19,712 bases of DNA from Nitrospinaceae bacterium. GTDB taxonomy: Bacteria > Nitrospinota > Nitrospinia > Nitrospinales > VA-1. The notes under the pieces were generated by a model, which was not told the DNA's origin, ran no database searches, and saw only the letters and a program-made list of their open reading frames with translations. The translations under genes were made by a program, and so were the position numbers. The DNA lies in NCBI GenBank assembly GCA_029261435.1, contig JAJDBI010000180.1, positions 1 to 19,712 on the forward strand. The letters are read 5' to 3'. Shown piece by piece: positions 1-7,654 of the stretch; the stretch's first letter is position 1; each line of letters opens with the position of its first letter.

Positions 1-510
1 GGTCGTTGCCCCTCCCCGCGCCGCATATTCCCATTCAGCTTCAGTGGGTAAACGACAAGCACCTTTGGATTTCTTGATAAAATTTTCCACATCCAGGAAA
101 TTGACCTGTTCAACAGGCAAATCTGCTCCGACAAACTTGGAAGGATTACGTCCCATCAATTTTTCCCAACGCGCCTGAGTCACTTCGTATTTATCCATAT
201 AAAAATCATCGACACAAATCTCATGCTCTGGCTTTTCATCTTCCTGAGTATAGTCATTGCCCATGATAAAGCACCCACCTTTTATGAACACCATTCCTTC
301 AGGAGCTTTATCGGCCTTTTCCTTATCTTCAGGTAAAAGCTGAACTGGAAAAACTCGCTGATTGGAGTCAGGAGAAGATTCTTCCGACACCTCTGGTAAT
401 TCGGAAAAACTGGGGTGAATATCTTCACCGCTTTGTTCTTCAGCCTTATCAACACAAGCTGAAAGCAACAAAAAAAGACTAAAGAATATGAAAATTTTAT
501 AAAAACGCAT
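1..510 (-). CDS. SUMF1/formylglycine-generating-enzyme-like lipoprotein, partial (C-terminus beyond left edge)
   Basis: 170 codons are visible, reading from an ATG at 510-508 through position 1 with no stop, so the C-terminal part is missing. The N-terminus is a lipoprotein signal with lipobox LLSAC, and the modified Cys would be residue 19. An acidic linker to about residue 70 follows. The FGE-sulfatase fold then starts with GMVFIKGGCFIMGND and continues through DDFYMDKYEVTQARWEKLMG to RLPTEAEWEYAARGG, all hallmarks of this family. True FGE enzymes oxidise a sulfatase cysteine, but many bacterial relatives have other or unknown roles, and the catalytic C-terminal cysteines lie outside the window, so no reaction can be assigned. 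A plausible promoter sits at 539-566. The gene is divergent from the TPR lipoprotein at 723. The family call is firm; the function is unknown. Confidence 0.87.
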   Translation of the reverse strand, partial: MRFYKIFIFFSLFLLLSACVDKAEEQSGEDIHPSFSELPEVSEESSPDSNQRVFPVQLLPEDKEKADKAPEGMVFIKGGCFIMGNDYTQEDEKPEHEICVDDFYMDKYEVTQARWEKLMGRNPSKFVGADLPVEQVNFLDVENFIKKSKGACRLPTEAEWEYAARGGATT

Positions 511-538
511 TGTTTTAACAGGACTTGGGAAAAGGCGA

Positions 539-566
539 ATAATACCACTTTAATGGGGTTTTACAA
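539..566 (-). promoter_or_regulatory. Candidate sigma70 promoter of the SUMF1 lipoprotein
   Basis: Reading the minus strand, TTGTAA (566-561) and TATTAT (544-539) are separated by 16 bases. The -10 matches the consensus at five of six positions and the -35 at four of six. Transcription would start near 532, about 20 nt ahead of the ATG at 510. No strong Shine-Dalgarno sequence is visible in that short leader. Confidence 0.4.
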
Positions 567-722
567 AAATAAATCGAAACCTGAAGAAATCACAGCATTT
601 TATTACTAAAAAAACTTAAAAAACACCCCCTCATCCACGTATTATCCAATAAATAGCTTAAATTTTTCTCCCAAAAACCGATAAATATAGAGACATAATT
701 CTTCCTCTCACGGAGTTGGACT

Positions 723-3071
723 TTGCGATTCATAAAACCAGCCACCCTTTTCACAATTATGGCCTTAATTGGGACAGGTTGCAGCACCCTGGAAAAAAGC
801 TATCAGAAAACGCGCAAGGCAATGACTAACCTTGTTAATACCGCGGAAGACACTTATCGCCCTGCCCTGGGACTGGATAATGATGTCGACCTGCAATTTG
901 CCAAACACCAGTTCAACCGCAGAGAGTACGCCGTATCTGAATTTTATCTCAAAAAGGCACTGGCTAACCACCCAGAGAATCGAGAAGCTATCCGTCTTTT
1001 GCCTTGGGCTTATTTTTTTCAAAAACGTTTTGACAAAGCACTGTCCGCATTCAAACAGGCTCACACACTACACAAAAAGGACCCCACCCTTTTATTGGGT
1101 ATGGGGTGGGCCTCTTTCAGCTTAAAGCAATATCAAAAGTCTTTGGAAAGTTTTGAACGCGCCGAAAGGTTCGCCTCGAACTCCTACGAAATCCACAAGG
1201 GAAAGGCTTTCATCTACCTTGAACAAAGGCGGGGCCAACTTGCAAAAGAAGAGCTGGAAAAAATATTCAGTCCATTAAAAGTAACCGAATTATTAGATTC
1301 GTGGGAAACCTCAAACCGCGATGACACCACAGTGCGTTGGGAGATAGTTCCTTCTAATCATGAGTCCAACTCAATATTTACCCTGCCGGTTGAGTTCCCT
1401 CGATACCGCAGCCTTCTTTTGGGGATGCCAACAGAAAACGTAGAAGACCTCGATCTGGCATGGGAAAGTTATTATCAAAAGAAATACTCCAAGGCCGCCA
1501 AACTGTTCAGTAGCCTGGCCCGATCGAATTCTCCTAATCTAGATGCGGTGAACGGCCTCGCCTGGAGTCTTCTTCATGCAAAACAGATCAATAAATCCGA
1601 AAAAACCTTCATGGAAATCCTGGAACTCTACCCTGAATTCATTGGAGCATTTAAAGGATTAAAAGAGATAGAAGAAATCAAAAAGCACCAGGCCGTCTAT
1701 GTGCAAAATTATATAGATTTAGGGAAATACCAACTCGCCGCAAACAAACTCGATGACTTACTCGATCGATACGACGACTGGGCTCACCTTTACAATCAAT
1801 ATGGAAAGATTTTTCTTGCTCGTAAAGAATATAAAAAAGCCAGAGAGTATTTTCTGGATGCGCAGAAGTTTTCACCTAACGACAGCCCTTCGAAACTAGG
1901 TCTGGAACAGGTGCAACTGGCTCTCGACAAACAATTATATAAAGCCGATCAAGCTTTTAAGAAAGGCGACTACAAACTATCCACTATTATTTATCACGAC
2001 TATGTCGGGGACGACACATGGCCATCGCCTCAATTTAATCTGGCACATGCCTATAACGGGCTTGGCTGGAGTCAGTTCTACAAAAAACAGTATGAGTACG
2101 CCATTGACAAGTTTATAAAGTCTATTGAACATGATGATTACAAAGCATCTTCTGCCAAAGGACTCGGTCTTTCCCTGTATGCTATAAAGAATTATTCAGA
2201 TGCCATTCCCTATTTAGAAATGGCTTTGAAATATGACCCCTCAGACAAGGACCTGGCATACAAACTAGACTGGAGTATTTTGAGAAGCGAATCCATGAGC
2301 TTTTCCCAGAAATACTTTGAAAGTATTTTAGAAAAACATCCCCTGCGCGCCTCGCCCTATATGGCTCTAGGTTGGCTTCACTATAATTTCAGAAACCCTG
2401 ATCTGGGAATAGAGTATTTTCTCAAAGCAATTTCTCTCGATCCTGATTTCGCGATGACGCCGGAGTTTATAGCGTTGCTGGAAAAAGAACGCTTTGGCTG
2501 GCAGGTCTATAATTCTCTGGGCTGGACGTACTATCAAAATCATTTGAATGACCGAGCCATGCAAATGTTTAAATATTCTTTACAAATCCAACCCAACAAA
2601 TCTGAAGCTCGCAAGGGAATGGGTTATATCTACTTTCGATTGGGAAAATATGATTCAGCCATAACCATGTTGGAACAATGTCTGGCCTTGAATCCCGAAC
2701 CCAATCCGGTATTTGAACCGGTGACCGGTTCCAACGCCATAGGTCCTTTTCTGATGCAGACGACACCGCGAACCAAACTGGGGAGAGCCCTCTTTATCAA
2801 AGAAAATATTCTCTCAGCTATCAACTCCTATAATGAAGAAATTCGCCGGAACCCAAGCCAACCAGACGCTTATGATGGATTGGGCTGGGCTTACCTCAAA
2901 CAAGGCCGGACTCTTGAAGCCAGAACCGCATTCACGACAGCAATTCGTCTGGAACCTCTTAATAACTCTGCGCAAACCGGCCTGGTTAAGGCCAAATATG
3001 CAATTGCTGAAGAGCGCTTGAAAGCCAAAGCCGCCTCCCCTTTCTACTTCCTGCAAACAAGTCCGAACTAG
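723..3071 (+). CDS. Large TPR-repeat lipoprotein
   Basis: This 782-residue protein probably starts at TTG 723, because GGAG at 712-715 lies 7 nt upstream and the next in-frame ATG (759) would cut off most of the signal peptide. The N-terminus (hydrophobic TLFTIMALIGTGC) looks like a lipoprotein signal, although Gly at -3 makes the lipobox weak. The rest is helical tetratricopeptide repeats. A Gly-Trp signature at the start of repeats recurs as GMGWASF, GLAWSLL, GLGWSQF, ALGWLHY, SLGWTYY and GLGWAYL, each followed by a helix ending in a P-rich turn such as ALKYDPSD or ISLDPDF. TPR arrays are protein-protein scaffolds; an envelope-anchored one may act in secretion, polysaccharide export or assembly of outer-membrane complexes. 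Neighbours give no partner: the upstream gene is divergent and the downstream gene convergent. Confidence 0.85.
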   Translation: MRFIKPATLFTIMALIGTGCSTLEKSYQKTRKAMTNLVNTAEDTYRPALGLDNDVDLQFAKHQFNRREYAVSEFYLKKALANHPENREAIRLLPWAYFFQKRFDKALSAFKQAHTLHKKDPTLLLGMGWASFSLKQYQKSLESFERAERFASNSYEIHKGKAFIYLEQRRGQLAKEELEKIFSPLKVTELLDSWETSNRDDTTVRWEIVPSNHESNSIFTLPVEFPRYRSLLLGMPTENVEDLDLAWESYYQKKYSKAAKLFSSLARSNSPNLDAVNGLAWSLLHAKQINKSEKTFMEILELYPEFIGAFKGLKEIEEIKKHQAVYVQNYIDLGKYQLAANKLDDLLDRYDDWAHLYNQYGKIFLARKEYKKAREYFLDAQKFSPNDSPSKLGLEQVQLALDKQLYKADQAFKKGDYKLSTIIYHDYVGDDTWPSPQFNLAHAYNGLGWSQFYKKQYEYAIDKFIKSIEHDDYKASSAKGLGLSLYAIKNYSDAIPYLEMALKYDPSDKDLAYKLDWSILRSESMSFSQKYFESILEKHPLRASPYMALGWLHYNFRNPDLGIEYFLKAISLDPDFAMTPEFIALLEKERFGWQVYNSLGWTYYQNHLNDRAMQMFKYSLQIQPNKSEARKGMGYIYFRLGKYDSAITMLEQCLALNPEPNPVFEPVTGSNAIGPFLMQTTPRTKLGRALFIKENILSAINSYNEEIRRNPSQPDAYDGLGWAYLKQGRTLEARTAFTTAIRLEPLNNSAQTGLVKAKYAIAEERLKAKAASPFYFLQTSPN

Positions 3072-3110
3072 CTCATTAACGATTTATCAGCGGAAAATCA
3101 AAACTTTCGG

Positions 3111-3138
3111 TTGACAGTTGTCAGATTTCGCTTACAAT
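3111..3138 (+). promoter_or_regulatory. Near-consensus orphan sigma70 promoter with internal palindrome
   Basis: TTGACA (3111-3116) is a perfect -35 and TACAAT (3133-3138) a five-of-six -10, with a 16-base spacer. It is the strongest promoter-like sequence seen in the window, yet no convincing gene lies downstream on this strand. The next coding sequence is acsA on the opposite strand. A palindrome, TGACA-GT-TGTCA (3112-3123), overlaps the -35 and could be an operator. Transcription would begin near 3145 and run toward the hairpin at 3232-3264. Confidence 0.5.
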
Positions 3139-3144
3139 AACCTA

Positions 3145-3264
3145 CTATCCCACTGGTTGTTTATATATTTAAGACGCTCAAACATTTGGGGAGGGAGGGG
3201 CACCTTTCTCTTTTCACTGTAGGGGTGAGAAATCATGGAGTTGAATTATATTCGACTCCATGAT
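3145..3264 (+). ncRNA. Candidate small RNA between the TPR gene and acsA
   Basis: This is a tentative call. It rests on the near-consensus promoter at 3111-3138 and the strong hairpin at 3232-3264, which together would give a transcript of roughly 120 nt. It carries a striking G-rich stretch at 3188-3200 (GGGG-A-GGG-A-GGGG) and another GGGG at 3222-3225. No known RNA family was recognised. The downstream hairpin lacks an immediate T-run on this strand (CCCGG follows), so the transcript could instead read on as antisense RNA to acsA. Confidence 0.25.
3232..3264 (-). terminator. Long hairpin, probable acsA terminator (possibly bidirectional)
   Basis: A 15-bp stem with a TAT loop is formed by ATCATGGAGTTGAAT and ATTCGACTCCATGAT; the only imperfection is one G-T pair. 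Read on the minus strand the stem is followed at once by TTTCTC, and it lies 28 nt past the acsA stop, which fits termination of acsA. On the plus strand the following bases are CCCGGTCTTTCTT, a poorer tail. Confidence 0.55.
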
Positions 3265-3292
3265 CCCGGTCTTTCTTGCAGTAGTTCTCCGC

Positions 3293-5278
3293 TTATTTTC
3301 TACCTGAAAACATTTCTACATAAGAAGACTTAAGGTTTTCAACAACGGAAGGATCTGCCAGCGTCGAGATATCTCCTAATTGATCGGCTTCATTAGCGGC
3401 TATCTTTCTCAGTATGCGCCGCATGATTTTTCCTGAACGGGTTTTGGGAAGTGCTGGTGCCCAATGTATAACATCCGGTGCGGCAATCGGCCCGATCTCT
3501 TTACGGACAAACTGCACCAGGCTTTTCTTCAGCGCATCATCCGCCTGAACTCCATCCATAAGAGAAACATAGGCATAGATGCCCTGCCCCTTAATGTCAT
3601 GAGGGAATCCAACCACGGCGGCTTCGGCTACCGCTTCATGAAGTACAAGAGCCGACTCCACTTCAGCCGTTCCCATTCTATGTCCGGATACATTGATGAC
3701 ATCATCGACCCGACCCGTGACCCAGTAATAACCATCTTCATCACGGCGACAACCGTCTCCGGTAAAATAATAGCCCGGATATAGTTTAAAATATGTCTCT
3801 TCAAAACGATCATGGTCACCATAAACCGTTCTCATCTGACCCGGCCAGGGTTCGGATATTGCCAGCACACCGACAACACCATTGCCCTCAAGAACCTTAC
3901 CGGTTTCTGCTTCGATCACGACAGGCTTCACACCAAAAAAAGGCAACGTCGCTGAACCGGGTTTAGCTGGAGTGCAACCCGGCAGAGGTGTGATCAAAAT
4001 GCCACCTGTCTCAGTCTGCCACCAGGTATCGACTATGGGACAACGTTCTCTCCCAACATTTTTGTAATACCATCGCCATGCTTCAGGGTTGATCGGTTCA
4101 CCCACCGAACCTAAAACCCGCAACGTAGAAAGATCATACTGAGCGGGTGTATCTTCCCCATGGGACATGAGCGCACGAATCGCTGTTGGAGCAGTATAAA
4201 ACTGAGTGACTTTAAGTCGATCCACAACATCCCAGAATCTTCCACAATTCGGATAGGTAGGTATGCCTTCAAACATAACCGTGGTCGCACCATTGGCCAA
4301 CGGCCCGTATATAATATAAGAGTGTCCCGTGACCCAGCCTATGTCCGCCGTACACCACCAGATATCACCGTCCTGATAATCAAAAATATACTTATGGGTC
4401 AGTGCGGTGAAAATCATGTATCCCCCAACATTATGCTGAACCCCTTTGGGTTTTCCCGTTGATCCGGAAGTGTAGAGGATAAACAACGGGTCTTCTGCTG
4501 ACATGGATTCCGCTTCACAAACCGGGCTGGCATTTTTCATTTCGTCATGCCACCAGGTATCCCGCCCTGCCTGCATTTCCGTTGGAACCTTATCGCCGAC
4601 ACGCTGAGATACGATGCAGGTTTTAACCAGAACTCCTTCCTTTTCGGCCAGTTTCATGGCTTCATCAGCATTGGTTTTCAAAGGCACGGGTTTGGCACCG
4701 CGAAATCCTCCATCTGTAGTAATGAGAACTGTGCAACTGGAGTCTACAATTCGATCCGCAAGAGCAGTGGGAGAAAAACCACCGAAAACAATCGAATGAA
4801 TCGCCCCTATCCTGGCGCAAGCCAGCATCGCAATTGATAACTCCAGCACCATGGGCATATAAATAGAAATCCGATCGCCTTTTTTCACTCCATGGCTTTT
4901 CAGGACATTGGAAAATTTACAAACTTCTTCATGGAGTTCGCGGTAAGTCAAACGGAGGTTTTCGCCCGGTTCGTTGCCTTCCCACAATATCGCGGTTTGG
5001 TCGCCGCGCTTTTCCAGATGTCGATCCAGGCAATTGACCGTAATATTGGTTTTTGCCCCCTTGAACCATTCTATGCGGATGTCTCCGTTTCTGACATCGT
5101 AGTTGTAGTCACGAATCTGATCCCATTTCTCAAACCATGTAAACTTTTCGGCCTCATCGGCCCAAAATTTTTCTGGATCATTGATCGAACGATCATACAT
5201 TTCCCGGTATTGGTCCATGTTCTGGATCAATGCTTTCGCGGAAACAGATTCAGGAGGATTATAGATTTCCTCACTCAT
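3293..5278 (-). CDS. acsA: Acetyl-CoA synthetase (acetate--CoA ligase, AMP-forming)
   Basis: This cytoplasmic enzyme converts acetate, ATP and CoA into acetyl-CoA, AMP and PPi through an acetyl-adenylate. The 661 residues match the usual length of the family. The ACS N-terminal domain (about 20-80) is followed by the AMP-binding domain with the P-loop YTSGSTGKPKG (269-279), the DTWWQTETGG motif and YYFTGDGCRRDEDGYYWVTGR, then the mobile C-terminal domain. PKTRSGKIMRR near the end carries the conserved catalytic lysine (K617), which in characterised homologues is switched off by acetylation. ATG at 5278 is supported by GGAG 7 nt upstream. The DUF1566 gene lies 43 nt upstream on the same strand, so they may be co-transcribed. 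The call is very secure. Confidence 0.97.
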   Translation of the reverse strand: MSEEIYNPPESVSAKALIQNMDQYREMYDRSINDPEKFWADEAEKFTWFEKWDQIRDYNYDVRNGDIRIEWFKGAKTNITVNCLDRHLEKRGDQTAILWEGNEPGENLRLTYRELHEEVCKFSNVLKSHGVKKGDRISIYMPMVLELSIAMLACARIGAIHSIVFGGFSPTALADRIVDSSCTVLITTDGGFRGAKPVPLKTNADEAMKLAEKEGVLVKTCIVSQRVGDKVPTEMQAGRDTWWHDEMKNASPVCEAESMSAEDPLFILYTSGSTGKPKGVQHNVGGYMIFTALTHKYIFDYQDGDIWWCTADIGWVTGHSYIIYGPLANGATTVMFEGIPTYPNCGRFWDVVDRLKVTQFYTAPTAIRALMSHGEDTPAQYDLSTLRVLGSVGEPINPEAWRWYYKNVGRERCPIVDTWWQTETGGILITPLPGCTPAKPGSATLPFFGVKPVVIEAETGKVLEGNGVVGVLAISEPWPGQMRTVYGDHDRFEETYFKLYPGYYFTGDGCRRDEDGYYWVTGRVDDVINVSGHRMGTAEVESALVLHEAVAEAAVVGFPHDIKGQGIYAYVSLMDGVQADDALKKSLVQFVRKEIGPIAAPDVIHWAPALPKTRSGKIMRRILRKIAANEADQLGDISTLADPSVVENLKSSYVEMFSGRK

Positions 5279-5321
5279 AATATTTCTCCAACTAAACCGT
5301 TATTAAAACGGTAAATGATTT

Positions 5322-5747
5322 CTAAAGAGGACGGACAGCCCTGGCCGCTTCGGTCAAGGTCCAGAGCCCGTCAGGCTGGCTAAACTCCCCATCGCGAATA
5401 TTAAGAACAAAAACCCGCATGCGACCCGGTACCTGTTGCGCAATCATGGAAAACCCGCCACCAGAGGCAAATTGATCACTGATATGAATAGTTTTGCCAA
5501 ACTGATCCTTATTTTCAAAACTCTTGTCAAATAGAGTCGACATTTCATCTCTTGCAGGGAGCCGCCAATTATCGTATCCGGCGAATTTATTTTCGTTTAA
5601 CCCACGCACATAGTCGACACTATCCTGATAATTGACCCATTTCTTCAAATCAATCATAGAATCGTTCTTACACCACATCAGGTTATGCGTCGTGGAAGTG
5701 ACAGTACCATCGCCATTATCAATAAAAATATTGTTATCAGAACTCAT
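5322..5747 (-). CDS. DUF1566 (Lcl C-terminal domain) protein
   Basis: This 141-residue protein has no signal peptide. It opens with FIDNGDGTVTSTTHNLMWCK, which matches the DUF1566/Lcl C-terminal family pattern of a GTVTDxxTGLMW-like start. NKFAGYDNWRLPARDEMSTLFD is the family's signature WRLP segment, and the end (SQPDGLWTLTEAARAVRPL) resembles the usual closing strand. The family adopts a C-type-lectin-like fold related to FGE/SUMF1 domains; its function is generally unknown and most members are exported, so a version without a leader is slightly odd. The start is ATG at 5747, with no clear Shine-Dalgarno sequence. It lies 43 nt upstream of acsA, which suggests a two-gene transcript, but nothing links it to acetate metabolism. 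Confidence 0.75.
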   Translation of the reverse strand: MSSDNNIFIDNGDGTVTSTTHNLMWCKNDSMIDLKKWVNYQDSVDYVRGLNENKFAGYDNWRLPARDEMSTLFDKSFENKDQFGKTIHISDQFASGGGFSMIAQQVPGRMRVFVLNIRDGEFSQPDGLWTLTEAARAVRPL

Positions 5748-5822
5748 AATGTTATAAGACTCGACTCAGGTTAAAGAATTAAGATAAAATACCATATCAA
5801 CCTTTCCCGGTTCAAAATTAAC

Positions 5823-6206
5823 GTGTCTCAATCGCCATCATCCCAGAAAAAAGTTTTATTGACCCATCTCGACTGGAACTTGCAGAGGTTGGATGAAGCC
5901 TTGAAGCAAGAAGCCACCGATTATTATAAAGGTGCCGCCCTACAGAGATTTGGTCATACTTATACCATGGCAATGAAGAGCATTCATGGGTTTCGTCAAG
6001 CTGAAGGGGAACCTGATGACACACAATGCATTGCCTGGGCCGAACAGAACGGCTGGACCGAACCCCTATGGCAGGAAGTGATCCTGGACTTTCAACGCAT
6101 CAACCAAAAGCCCGATAAACAGGAGACAGATGCCGTCTACCACAAGCTACCCCGTTACCAACAAGCTTTTAAAAACCTCTATTCTAATCTACAAAGCCTT
6201 ATTTAG
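5823..6206 (+). CDS. HI0074-like nucleotidyltransferase substrate-binding (HEPN-superfamily) protein
   Basis: This 127-residue helical protein resembles the HI0074/NTase substrate-binding family (PF08780 type), recognised by LDWNLQRLDEAL, the core ALQRFGHTYTMAMKSIHGF (family pattern IQRFExTxELxWK), then CIAWAEQNGWTEPLWQEVILDF. In HEPN-MNT pairs such a protein works with a small nucleotidyltransferase; none is present here. The usual R-N-x(4-6)-H tail is not preserved: R92 and N94 are present, but the next His is H107, with an insertion between. It may therefore have lost any RNase-type activity. The start is GTG at 5823, chosen from the frame; no good Shine-Dalgarno sequence is seen, so a slightly different start is possible. 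Its last 18 bases overlap the 3' end of rdgB on the other strand. Confidence 0.6.
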   Translation: MSQSPSSQKKVLLTHLDWNLQRLDEALKQEATDYYKGAALQRFGHTYTMAMKSIHGFRQAEGEPDDTQCIAWAEQNGWTEPLWQEVILDFQRINQKPDKQETDAVYHKLPRYQQAFKNLYSNLQSLI

Positions 6207-6743
6207 TTCCTGTTTCAATTTGTCCAACGCCCTTTTTCTATGTGAAATAGCATTTTTCCCCCGGGGAGACATTTCTCCATAGGTCTGCTTATAACCTTCC
6301 GGGATAAAAATCACATCCCAGCCAAAACCGTTACTTCCTCGAATATTGCTCGACAGGCTTCCTTTCACTTTCCCTCGGGCAATCTTCATATTCTTGCCGT
6401 CATAAACGGCAAAACAACAAATTGCTGTTGCACCGCGATCGTCAAATCCTTCCAGCATTTTCAACATACCTTCACAACTCACCGTCTCTTCAAACCATTT
6501 CACCAAAGCACCGGGCAATCCGTTCCAGGCGTGAAAAACCAAACCTGAATCCTCAACCATAACTGGACATTGTAAAATTGAGTGAGCCTGCTCCGCCTTA
6601 TGCCGGATCACCGCATCTATATCGGGCGACTGGATTTCAAAGAGACCGTCAACTTGAACCGACTCAAGGGTGAGGTCAAGAATTTCACTTGCCTCCCGGA
6701 CCTTGTTGGGGTTCCCCGTCACAAACTTAAATTGATTCAACAA
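6189..6743 (-). CDS. rdgB: RdgB/HAM1 family dITP/XTP pyrophosphatase
   Basis: This house-cleaning enzyme hydrolyses non-canonical purine nucleotides (dITP, XTP, ITP) to monophosphates, keeping them out of DNA and RNA. The 184 residues fit the family, though a little short. Motifs in order are FVTGNPNKVREA at the N-terminus (substrate-binding TxNxxK-like loop), VMVEDSGLVFHAWNGLPGALVKWF (metal and base-binding region), NGFGWDVIFIPEGYKQTYGEM, and KNAISHRKRAL near the end (conserved Ser-His-Arg). The start is TTG at 6743; a strong GGAGG lies 6 nt upstream (6750-6754) and there is no suitable ATG. The gene overlaps the HI0074-like gene by 18 bp tail to tail and is divergent from the lipoprotein at 6872. 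Confidence 0.93.
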   Translation of the reverse strand: MLNQFKFVTGNPNKVREASEILDLTLESVQVDGLFEIQSPDIDAVIRHKAEQAHSILQCPVMVEDSGLVFHAWNGLPGALVKWFEETVSCEGMLKMLEGFDDRGATAICCFAVYDGKNMKIARGKVKGSLSSNIRGSNGFGWDVIFIPEGYKQTYGEMSPRGKNAISHRKRALDKLKQELNKAL

Positions 6744-6802
6744 GGAATACCTCCGGGTACAGCTTGCAATAGGTTTTTACAACTGATATTCTTGCACGTT
6801 GA

Positions 6803-6831
6803 TTGACGAGTTATTACACTTTTGTTATACA
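6803..6831 (+). promoter_or_regulatory. Candidate sigma70 promoter of the pilin-like lipoprotein gene
   Basis: TTGACG (6803-6808) and TATACA (6826-6831) are separated by 17 bases. Transcription would start near 6838, giving a leader of about 34 nt to the ATG at 6872. Its position also argues against the longer reading frame that begins at 6803. Confidence 0.45.
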
Positions 6832-6871
6832 TTATCTTTTCCTCCTTCTATTTCCACCACAACTAAAACTG

Positions 6872-7648
6872 ATGAAATCTGTAAAGCAATTTTTCACTTA
6901 TTCATTTTTTCTTTTATTTCTCACTTCATGCAACCAGATTTTCGAAGTGGACGCCGATGTTCAAGCCCGGCAAGCACTGCTGGACCTGATGGCAATTCAG
7001 GACAAGTTTTATCAGGAAAATCAGAGATATGCTACCGGTCATGCTGAAATTGAAAAGTACAATTTAAAATATCATTCGGGCATCGTCTACCTTGAAATAG
7101 AAACAGCCGGGAAAGATGGATATCGGGCCGTTTCCCTTCCTGCCGAATCGACCACTGCAAGGGTATTTGCTCATGACAGCGATCAGGGCGGCTTTTATGA
7201 AATGGAGCAGGACGAGGTTTCAAGATATGTTCTGGGAGCCTTGAAACATATCCGCGATGAAAAACATAAGAAAGACCTCAATGAACTGACTGGCTGGATA
7301 TTAATGGGGGGAATGGCGTTTATAGGATTACGTTTTTTTGCCCGTTACAAATCCCGGGAAAACAACAGTGCTATTTGGGCTTATATTTTGTGTTTGCCAG
7401 CTATGGGATGGGCAGTCGCTCTTCTGGGAAATGTAGAAGGTAATGTGGTTTTCACCAGCACTATCGCTCAAGCTTCCTGGGCAGGTCTGGCAATAGCCTT
7501 GATGGCTTTAGGCCTGGGTTGCCTTTGGTTGAAGAAAAATATCAGCCTTCGCCCCCCTGCTCCCTTGATCAGCCTGTTAATATGCACACTGGTCATATCT
7601 CTGTTAAGTGCCGGGACCATGGCCTATATGCTAAAGACGTTTGGCTGA
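6872..7648 (+). CDS. Lipoprotein with pilin-like soluble domain and four C-terminal membrane segments
   Basis: I read the start as ATG 6872 (258 residues), because it gives a clean lipoprotein signal ending in lipobox FLTSC (Cys20); the frame is open further upstream to 6803 but that part would overlap the promoter. Residues about 30-112 (QALLDLMAIQDKFYQENQRYAT, then short strands IVYLEIETAGKDGYRAVSLP) resemble the variable part of type IV pilins and pseudopilins. The protein then has four predicted membrane helices at roughly 139-157, 165-186, 198-220 and 230-254. I do not recognise the combination as a named family. Its stop lies only 6 bp from the stop of the convergent J-domain gene. No function can be assigned; an envelope location is well supported. 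Confidence 0.7.
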   Translation: MKSVKQFFTYSFFLLFLTSCNQIFEVDADVQARQALLDLMAIQDKFYQENQRYATGHAEIEKYNLKYHSGIVYLEIETAGKDGYRAVSLPAESTTARVFAHDSDQGGFYEMEQDEVSRYVLGALKHIRDEKHKKDLNELTGWILMGGMAFIGLRFFARYKSRENNSAIWAYILCLPAMGWAVALLGNVEGNVVFTSTIAQASWAGLAIALMALGLGCLWLKKNISLRPPAPLISLLICTLVISLLSAGTMAYMLKTFG

Positions 7649-7654
7649 AAAATC

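Noticed and set aside
3188..3225. Possible G-quadruplex (GGGG, GGG, GGGG, then GGGG)
   Set aside because: The third loop would be 21 nt, well beyond the canonical 1-7 nt, so I report only the G-rich segment as part of the small-RNA candidate.
3234..3332. Small reading frame starting at ATG 3234 inside the hairpin region (about 32 codons)
   Set aside because: No ribosome-binding site at proper spacing, the start lies inside a strong hairpin, and the second half is antisense to the acsA 3' end; the hairpin explains the sequence better.
4160..4462. Reading frames on the plus strand within acsA
   Set aside because: They are antisense shadows of a highly conserved gene and show no family resemblance.
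6803..6871. Longer N-terminus for the pilin-like lipoprotein
   Set aside because: It would place a second hydrophobic stretch before the signal peptide and would overlap a good promoter; ATG 6872 gives a clean lipoprotein signal.
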